DNA of 6,136 nucleotides from Gammaproteobacteria bacterium. GTDB lineage: Bacteria > Pseudomonadota > Gammaproteobacteria > Arenicellales > Poriferihabitantaceae. Position numbers and translations under genes: made by a program. Of the stretch, positions 6,074 to 6,136 are shown one piece after another. Below the pieces are notes generated by a model. The model worked only from the letters and a program-made list of their open reading frames with translations. It made no database searches and was not told the DNA's origin. The DNA lies in NCBI GenBank assembly GCA_009839585.1, contig VXPI01000007.1:1-6136 (forward strand). The letters are read 5' to 3'. Position 1 is the stretch's first letter. Each line of letters starts with the position of its first letter.

Positions 6074-6136
6074 CAATTTGACCGTAAACAAACAAACCAG
6101 GACGCACTGGGTTGTACTGAACCGGCTTCTCAATTA
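6074..6136. other. Upstream flank, no gene visible
   Basis: These last 63 bases carry no recognisable coding start on either strand, RNA gene or repeat. They could belong to the far upstream control region of glpV or to the edge of a neighbouring gene beyond the window. Confidence 0.5.

Overview
The window is one minus-strand gene cluster from a moderate-GC bacterium, probably a pseudomonadote. The substrate-binding protein has a cleavable signal peptide with no lipobox cysteine. It is therefore a free periplasmic protein, which points to a diderm. The overall gene content resembles the GlpSTPQV glycerol ABC importer described in Rhizobium. I cannot place the organism more precisely from sequence alone.

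Reading in the direction of transcription (right to left): an AT-rich promoter region at about 5937-6136 with a good sigma70-like promoter and GlpR-like half-sites; a long periplasmic substrate-binding protein (GlpV-like, 4194-5936); a 197-base gap with a 12-bp perfect stem-loop just after that gene's stop; a DeoR/GlpR-family repressor (3208-3996); two different ABC ATPases, GlpS-like (2118-3188) and GlpT-like (1008-2102); a MalF-type permease, GlpP-like (145-1011), joined to glpT by an ATGA overlap; and the first 13 codons of the second permease, GlpQ-like (93-131).

The genes fit one machine. GlpV binds substrate (most likely glycerol) in the periplasm, GlpP and GlpQ form the channel, and GlpS plus GlpT drive it. 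The embedded DeoR-family repressor, by family precedent responding to glycerol-3-phosphate, probably controls the promoter ahead of glpV. Glycerol kinase and glycerol-3-phosphate dehydrogenase are not in the window.

Two things deserve attention. First, bases 1-92 are not genomic. Positions 59-92 match the Nextera read-2 adapter with mosaic end at 28 of 34 positions, preceded by a probable index and C-rich noise. The second permease is therefore cut by a library artefact, not by biology. Second, the two ATPases carry complementary defects: GlpS lacks the switch histidine and has an atypical Walker A, while GlpT lacks the LSGGQ signature. A GlpS-GlpT dimer would thus have one intact and one degenerate ATP site. 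This resembles asymmetric exporters more than the homodimeric MalK importers. I do not see a wholly unknown system here.
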